Assembly (NCBI RefSeq): GCF_032854445.1
Contig: NC_088300.1
Location: 21,869,608 to 21,933,607, forward strand
Reading direction: 5' to 3'
Source of the DNA: Liolophura sinensis
Lineage: Eukaryota > Mollusca > Polyplacophora > Chitonida > Chitonidae
Length of the DNA stretch: 64,000 nucleotides
The notes beneath the pieces are model-generated. The model did not search any database and was not told the origin of the DNA. It worked only from the letters and a program-made list of their open reading frames with translations. A program made the translations under genes and the position numbers. Every line of letters begins with the position of its first letter. Position 1 is the first letter of the stretch. Below, piece after piece: positions 39,601 through 48,600 of this stretch.

Positions 39601-42600
39601 ACATTAATCAACTAAAGGTTTAGTCTAATTAAACAAATTCTAATTATTTTTCATTTAAGCCCCTAATTTTAGTAAAAAATCTTCCGAGAGTTTTTTGTCT
39701 GACAACTATCACTGTACACAAGTTAGGACATGTTCACAGAATAGCTGGATACATTTAATTTCACAAGTCATCTGTTGTTTTGCACGCAAATTACAGGATA
39801 TAGCGCCACTATATCCACAAGAAAATGTATTTGCAAACTGTGTGAGAATGTAAACTATAGATATGACAAAATGCTGCAGTCAAATCATAACAATTACATT
39901 ATTAAACCATGTCTTGCTAAACTAATCATTTGAACAATATCACACTATCACACTTTAACACACTATCACACTAACATATATCTTCAGGCAGAATGCTTGT
40001 AGGTTTTTATTAATCTCATACAGGGCAAATATTTTCTTTCAATTAATATATTTTACACCACTAGGATCTATTACTAACAACCCTGAGTAATTTTACTTGT
40101 TGCCTATCTCAATCGTCAGTAAACATACTCAACATTTAAATACCAGAAATATGTACGGTACGCCCTCAAAGAGCTCCCTCTAAAACTAATAGTCAGTTTT
40201 CCATACATAGTCATGGCACAAGAAATATCAAGTTTACTGACATGTCTATTTCTGACCCACTTTTCAAATCAATAAAAGTGTTCACAAAAGGAAAAATGTT
40301 GGCGCGTGACAAGCTTGAGCACAGTGGAGCTACTTGCCCCTGAAATGTTACTCTAATAGAAATTTGATACATTACACTAATACATTTTGTATTACATGAC
40401 AACATCCCCCCCCCCCCCCCCCCCGCCAAAAAGCAGCAGTCCTTATGATAATAACTATCAGCTATCTATTAAGTAAACATCCAGCACTTGAATGAATGAC
40501 AGTGTGGGTACATGAATTCTGTATGATAATATTTCAATGGGCCATCAATTTTTCATATTCCAACATGTATACACGTAGATGAGAAATCCTACCAGTTTTT
40601 CTCCCGATAAAGTTTCCAGCAGGGCCAGGAGTATTTTGCCATCTTTGATATCGTCAAACAGACTTTCCACTTTGATTGGAGGCACCCTCTGGAAAGAAAA
40701 AGAAACACTGTCCATGAAAAGTTGAAGAAAACACACTCTGCATTTGCCATTTATGTCTCTTCATTTTAATTTCCACTATAACCTAGGACATCCACCCCTT
40801 AGCTTTAACTGAATCGCATGATTTCTCATTTCTGATGACACTGCTAAGTAATCGTGATGATGACAGAGGAGCATTCAACCTCACTCTGTTCTCATCTACT
40901 GTCAAATTTTAGGCGAGTGAATGTACTCGGCTGAAAATATTTATTTATTTCACTGGTGTTTCAAGCCACACTGAAGAATATTTCACTTATATGACAGCGG
41001 CGGAGAGCATTAGGGCGGGAGAAAACTGGCGGAAACTCAAGACCATCTGCAAGCTGCTGGAACACCTTTGCACTCATGACCTAAGAGGTAGGCAGCATGA
41101 GTTATTCTGCTTGGCCAGAATTGCTCGCCAGCAATTTTCTTATTACCAGGCCTGTGAAAGAAAATTTCGTTTACATGTAACTTTTAAAAGTAAATGTGCT
41201 AGGTATTGAAATGTCTTGGTGACGCAGTGTTAAAAACCCAGAGCAATGTAACTTTTAACAGTAAATGTGCTAGGCATCGGACTTGTCTTGTTGATGCAAA
41301 GTTGAACACCCAGAGCAATGTAACTTTTCATAGTAAATGGGCTAGGCATTGGACTTGTCTTGTTGATGCAGTGTTAAAAACCCTGGGCAATGTAACTTTT
41401 AGCAGTAAATGTGCTAAGCATCAGACCTGTCTTGGTGATGCAGTGTTAAAAACCCTGTAAATGTAAGTTTTAGCAGTAAATGTGCTAGGCATCGGACTTG
41501 TCTTGTTGACGGAGTGTTAAAAATGCTGAGCAATGTAACTTTTAGCAGTAAATGTGCTAAGCATCAGACCTGTCTTGTTGACGCAGTGTTAAAAACCCTG
41601 AGCAATGTAACTTTTAGCATTATGTACAGGTAACCATACTGATATCAACACAAATGAGTGAGCTGTTTTAAGGGTATTTAATTAATCCAAGAAATGTTCC
41701 CTGTTAACCATATCTAAAGTACGTGTAAACTCTCTTATTTTTACCCTTAAAGCATAACTGCATACGCCTGTGTATAAAGGCCTTCTGATAATGTCCATTT
41801 GGCACAGACTTAGCTTTGGATATGTAGACAAAGCAAACATTTCTGGGTCAGGCACAAGGAGTTCACGTCTCATTCTGATAAAGGGCGGTGTACACAGACA
41901 TCATATAATGTCACCTTCATACTCTACAACAATTAACCTGTCTGTTTTATTTAGTTTTAAACTTTCGCATCGAATTCCAACTGTCCGGGTGTTTATTTGT
42001 TGCATTTTGTAGATAAAGCTACCTACCAACGAAACATGTATGTAGATGTAGACATAACTCAATACTGGAATTCATCTTTATCCAATGAATGTAACATGGA
42101 GGGTCAAACATTCAGAAAATGAAAAACCATTTACACCTCAGTACAAAAAAAAAACAACACCCTAACTGTCCATATTATGACAGCATCAACAAGATGGTAT
42201 AGTATTGTACAAGGCAAACTTTCAGGAGTGTTGGGCTATTTGCATGAGTACCTGGGATAAGAGCCAGCCTGATTGATCGTTTGTGGGCGGGTAAAGGTGA
42301 GAAGCTCAGGTAAGACGTGTGGTTGGGAATGAGAATGAGCTTCGTTATTATTGGTGAAAATTAGCATTTGCTTGTGAGCAATCAATACCTGTGGAAATCT
42401 GAAGGTACAAGAGTAAACACTGAGGAAAAGGTACGTGCCAATCCACGATGAAGGAACCATTCATTCTCATCAGAAGATTAATGTATTAAGAGACAAGTGA
42501 TTACCTTGTTGTTGAGTTGGAGCAGTAATGAATTGTGATTAAATTAGGGAGTCGAGACACTTTTGTTTCCCACTTCCTTAATTATTTCAAGTAGGATCAG

Positions 42601-45600
42601 GGTTTACACATATATCAGGCATTAATCAATGAGAATATTTAATTATGACAGGGTTTAATCTTTGACAGAATCATGTGCTTACAAGCGACGTAAAATTTCA
42701 TCCATGACTAATTTTCTGATTTTTACAGATTCTGGGAGTTTTATAGATTTTAGAAAGGTGCTTTGAGAGGTGTCTGGAAGGTGGGATGCTATCCTACTGG
42801 AAAAATGTAAATTTTAGCACCAGAGGTAATATCTCTTGACATTTATTTGCCTCCAAAAATGCTCTTTTGTGGTCAAATGTTTAGGTCATTTAATTATGTA
42901 ATGTTAAGATGTTGCTCATGCATATGCATATAAATAGAATATTTCCAATCAAATTACAAAGCCTGATGGCGAAATATGTTACACAAATTCGCACACAGCT
43001 CCAAAACATAGAATGTGAATTACATTTGCCAATCTAGAATACTTCTCATAAATCTGTTGATATAAGTGAAAATTTTTCAATACACCAATATATAAACAAA
43101 ATAAAATGTTAAGATATCAAGGCTTTCATATATGTCATTTTGCAGTTAGAAATGATCTGTTTATTTGACTGGTGTTTTTCGCAGTGCTCAAGAATATTTC
43201 ACTTATAGACTGGCGACCAGAATTATGGTGGAAGGAAACCGGGCAGAGCCATGAAGAAAATCACAACCATCTGTAGGTTACTGCCAGACTTTCCCACGCA
43301 GAAAGGAAGCCAGCATGAGCTCAGTTAGAAATGAAGTTTAAAATAAACATATAGTAGCAAATTTTTAGGTGGGGCATAATTCTCAAATTTTGTTTTAAAA
43401 CACTAAAATCTATATCCATATATGAGTACATCTACATGACAAGTGCTGGTATTTACCAACAGCTGTTCGTCCACAAGGACAGAAGTCAGAAATGTGTTGT
43501 TTGCCTGTGCCCCTATAGCCTAGACACCTGCTTCCATACCTTCCTTTCCAATGGTGGTTTTTCTTGAAAACACATACATATAATGTGGCTTTCCACATGT
43601 ACACAGCTGGCTCCAAAATCAACACATACATTTGCATGTACCAATTCCATTAAGCCTCATATAAAGCTGAATGACAATTGTTGGACAAATGTAATAATAA
43701 ATGGGGAAGTCATTTGGGGAATGGGGAAGTCATTTGGGGAATGGGGAAGTCAAATGGGGAAATACTGAAGCAATGTCACATTATCTCATCAACATAATCA
43801 AAGTGTGACACACTTAGCAGAAGTCTAGCCATCCAAACTCTAGATGGATACAGTTTTACAACAAACTGAAGCTGCCTGTATCACGCAATACAAATTATGC
43901 AAGGGCAATATCCAGGGGCTAACGGAACGGGTAACCCAATACAGTTGGATGTGTGCATGTCGAAACAATAGTTGCGAAAAACTGCATTGATTCATTGATT
44001 ACCGTAGGATTGTGGCAAGTTCAGACAGGTGATGTGTGAAACACAATTTCCTGGATTGTTACAGCTATGTTAGGCCTGCACCCACACAGGTCTGGATTAT
44101 GACGACTTCATGGTCTCTAGATATCAATGTACAGCTCAAGTACATGCTTACAAACGTGTATATGAAACGTTCCTTATAAACTGCCTGCATACATTCGATA
44201 ATCACATAGTTTTGCATGGCATCTTTTTGTTTTTCCAAATTATCCATGTTACCTAAAATTTCAGCCATGACTTATGTCACCCATTTTGCCTAATTCTGAG
44301 ACTTTTATTGATCCCAAAAATCTGTTATGAGGTTTGTATGGAGGCTAGGATGATATCCTCCTAAGTTTCAGCAGCCCAAGGGCTGGTTTTTCTTTTAAGG
44401 CTAACACAGCAATTTTGATTGGTTTTTACTTTTCCCTTGTAAAACACATTAAACTACAACCTTGCATAGATTTTTGCTTTCCTTTCCTTTCCAGAAAAGT
44501 CAAAATAGAGTGTCACATCAAAAAATACACACGTATGATGTTTGGCCAATGAAGCTTTAGCACCAACAATATTATGCACACATACATGTAGTTTGGGCGT
44601 TGAATGTTTTGGAGTCAGATTTCTGAAAACAGCAGGGTGCTAATTAAACCTAGCTGACTCACCAGCTTCTAGGGGTTTGCACTGAAATGGTGAGGAAGCC
44701 TTGTTAAATTAGCCTGCCAATACTGAGTGTGATGGAGTTCATGTCACAGGACAGCCTGTCTGGGAACCCTGTATATTACTACAGTGTATCTCAGTCACAC
44801 CCAAACATGCCTAATCAGTGAAAGATGTACATGGATATCTAGTTACCAAATCAAGCCTACTAAAATACTGACGCTTTTTAAGTGCCGAATGTCTCACAAC
44901 ACTGTACAGAAAGACACATGCATATGTTACAATATTATAATACCTTTTTTACAGGCACAACATATATGTGCACTACGTACATTCCGTCTTCAATGGTATT
45001 TTGATATTCAGTCTGTTAAGGATAAAGTCTGTTTTACATTCAGAAGACATGATGCAATTTTTATCCCACACAACTGATGTTTCTGATTCTTAACTTCAAA
45101 GAGTGTACTCTGTCAACCTGTATAAGTACACCTTTGAAAATACTTCAGCAATATAAGGCAAAAAGTCCAGAAAATTCAACATGGACACTACATACTGTAA
45201 TTACCTTTCTGAATATCTGCAAGCATTATGTGCCCATTATTGTGTTCACTGATAAAATTATACTTTGTGTGAAGCCCTGAAACTGGCCAATCCAACCAAT
45301 GTAGTTTTGACTCCAAATCAAATTAAAAATGTGTATAAATTGCACTGAAAGTTTATATTTCATATGTGAAAAGGTTGAGGAATTAGGGTACATACATTTA
45401 AAGCTAATTATTAATCTATATCAATTAAATAACTGTTTTGGGGCCTTAAAGAAAATCAGTACCTCCTGTAATTTACCTATTAAAACATGTAAACCACAAA
45501 GCTTTGAGGTCACCAATGAAATTTTATAAAGCATTTTAACCCATCACCAGTGGTTTGCCTGACATTGGGTGATAACAGGGCAGGAAACACATTCATACAA

Positions 45601-48600
45601 GAGACACACCACACTTCCTGACAAGCCCCAAGGTTTGTGCACAGTTTTTTTTCTCTCTTAGTACACTGTGCACTAATAAGGGCCTAAACGTTGTTTTTTT
45701 GTTAAATTATGTACACTAGAAAAGTTGGATTATGCAAAATAAAATCTATCTTGCAAATTCATATACCATATATATTGTTTCAACTGACATTTGCATATAT
45801 CAATGTCCAGATATTGCCCTTGTCATTTAAATAAGTTCATAACTGTTAAAATAAGGATGCCATGGAAAATGTTTTTCCGGTTAAACAAAATTTATTATTT
45901 GAAGAACTCCTGTCCTGTCCATGAAAGACCTAAACATTTTCATCCTGACTACCAAGTTAATTACAAACTCTACAAAGGATTCAAAAAGTGTTGTCTTTCA
46001 CCCCTTCATTAATGCTTGAGGAAAACATACCAGTGGTTCCAAAAGAAAAAAAACAACAAAAAACTAAAAACAAAATCTCAGCATGTTTCCTGTGTTTTCC
46101 TCCGAAAAATCAGCATGCCATTTTTTTCTTTTGTGACTTTTTGCTCCTCTAATAATAACGCCCTATTTAGCTCAAAGTTCAGTTGACTTGTGTTTTTCTC
46201 AGCCCTGTGTTCCCGCTGTTTTCTACAGCCTCCACACTGACAGGATACTGACATGTTTCCCGCCAAGACAAGCCCAGCTGCTCTGACAGGTCCCAGGTCA
46301 AGTGCTGGCATTCACACCACCCACAACAACCACCCTCTGCAGGCTTTATAAATATGGAAATTTCTGTGTTGAATTTTGTCTCTGGTTCACTGGTGTTTGT
46401 ATTCACACTCATGGCCCACTGTAACAGCACTGTGGGTCATAGAGAACGATTTTACACACTGGAAGACACATATATTCAAGGTATAGGCTAGGCGTGTCAG
46501 GAATTTAAATTTTTAAAGCACAGGCAATCATGAAGCACAACTCCCTCTTTACACAATAAATGGTTCAGCTATATACGGCATTTTTATAACAGCCATTTTT
46601 ATAGCACATCATATCCTGGATGTGCTAAACATGCTCATATACCTCCTCTGAAGAGGAGACGATCAAGGTATTACAGTCAAACACTGACGAGAATTCCATC
46701 GAATTTTTCACCAAAATCCCCCTGCTGTACTAAGCCGGTGAAAAAATATACATGAAAAGAATTAGTGTCACATTTTATGACATTTTTCAGTGACTAATCA
46801 CCCATTAAAACTACTTACAGTTTGTAAAGCAAGGAAAGTACTTGGTAAAAAATTCCATGAAATCGAAGGTGCCTTTTACAGATATATTCATCAACTCATA
46901 TATAGTGATATAAATATGTTAGCATATACAGCGATTTTAAACCCATCCTAACACTATATTTTTAGACTTAAAAACATTGAGGACATGCTTGTGGAACAAG
47001 AATGTAAAAATTGTCATCCACAAAGTTTCAAAATTTTAGGATAATAACAGTACTGGTGACTTGTGACAACACCTGTGTGCAGCCAAGCGTGAAGGCCCGG
47101 CATCAAGCCTAGAGAGGCAGGGTTAGGGCAAGCTTTGTAGGGGCGACTGCGCTGGGTTAACTATACACACCTGCTGAGGTTAAGACATTGACAGCTTCCT
47201 CAGCTAATCAACTGTTCACCTAGTATACGAACTGACTGACACACCTTGAGGGTATGTTCAAGTTGCAACTCTGACAGCGCGTGTTTGATGAAGTTATGTT
47301 AGAGGTGAAGATCAGAGAATACCTGATTTACTGTATTCCTTTAAACAATGACGTAAACAATGGCTATTGTCATAAAGAAATCCGCCCTTTACAATTACAG
47401 TTTCTGGAATGACGGTATCTCCTGACATTTAAATAGGCCACATGTACACATATTTTTCACTTCACTTTTTATACCATAATTAGTAGTTGGATACTTACAC
47501 AACAATACATAATAATTAAGTTACTGACAAAGTATGCTAAGAACACATTCCTCTATAAGTAAAACAGGCCTGGAAGATTTGAATTCATCGAAGAAATATC
47601 AATATTATAAGATTTTCAATGAAAACTATCTTCTGCCTTCTGTTTTAATTCAGATGTAGCATATTTTTTAAAAGTTGGAAATAAACATTAAAACTTGACG
47701 AACTTTGTTAGTGGTGGACGATGACAACCTGGTTGAACTTTTAGAAACACTACAGTATCACTGTGTCATGAGAGTCCAGCGTCTCCAATTAATGATTTAT
47801 GAATTAGAAGTGACATGCCTCTCAGTTGTTCTGCTGAATTTTACAGCTAAGGCCTCCAGGCATCTGAGTAAACAAGTTGACATATACAGTGTAATTTGGA
47901 ATTAAACCAGGTTATAACAATGTTTTTAGGTATTCTAAGAACAGTCTGTTCTTTAAGCTTTATTCACATTAGTAAATGTTTTACGTGCAAATCCTTTTTA
48001 CCTCAGTTTGTGCCTTTTTGTGCGTGTATGGAGGGGGGAGGGGGGGAGGGGAGCAAAACTAGTTTACAAATGCAATTCCAGGTGTAAGTATATTAGCAAC
48101 TTATGTGGCATTACCTGTCACTTTGCATAACAAAAAGTTGTCATTACACATAACTCATATAAACGCAGGTGTACGGGTAATATGACGCTGATTATCTCAC
48201 CTTGCTTAAATAGGAGTTGATCCAGTTTGTAAAGGTCTTCTTTTGTACCCTTTCCTGTTCATCTGAAAACAAATCAAAACAATATGTGATATTAACGCTA
48301 CATGAAATAAGACATGAGTATACTGCTATGGAGGAAAGGCTTTGAAACCAAAACAGTACAACGTTCATCAGTTTATTTGAAAATGAAAATGAAATAATGG
48401 TATGCGAGTAGGATATGCGTGAAAGTGCCAAAACTATTCAAATCACTTTGTGTTTCACCGACTAGTTTAATGTGAGACACATATAGTGTAACTCTGAAAA
48501 CAAAAGTGAAAATGAGCCTTTGGAGGTTCTTTTTTTTACTTACACTAGTAGTGTATTATGTCTCCAGATTAGACAGCAAACTGCACTGAAACACCTCAAT

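Larger units (their letters stand above)
37579..40592 (-). other. Intron 3
   Basis: A 3.0-kb phase-0 intron. It contains a TIR-family copy (37866-38014), a SINE-like fragment (38100-38161) and a 19-base C homopolymer (40406-40424). I see no gene in the remainder. Confidence 0.85.
40689..48200 (-). other. Intron 2 (largest, 7.5 kb)
   Basis: It separates exons 2 and 3. It holds SINE-like copies (40938, 43159), a 71-72 bp tandem repeat (41175-41620), a 20-bp triplicate (43701-43760), two copies of a third dispersed repeat (42691, 44251) and a TIR-family copy (45220-45390). No internal exon fits the CH1 phase, because exon 2 already joins exon 3 correctly. Long first introns often carry regulatory elements; none is identified here. 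Confidence 0.85.
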
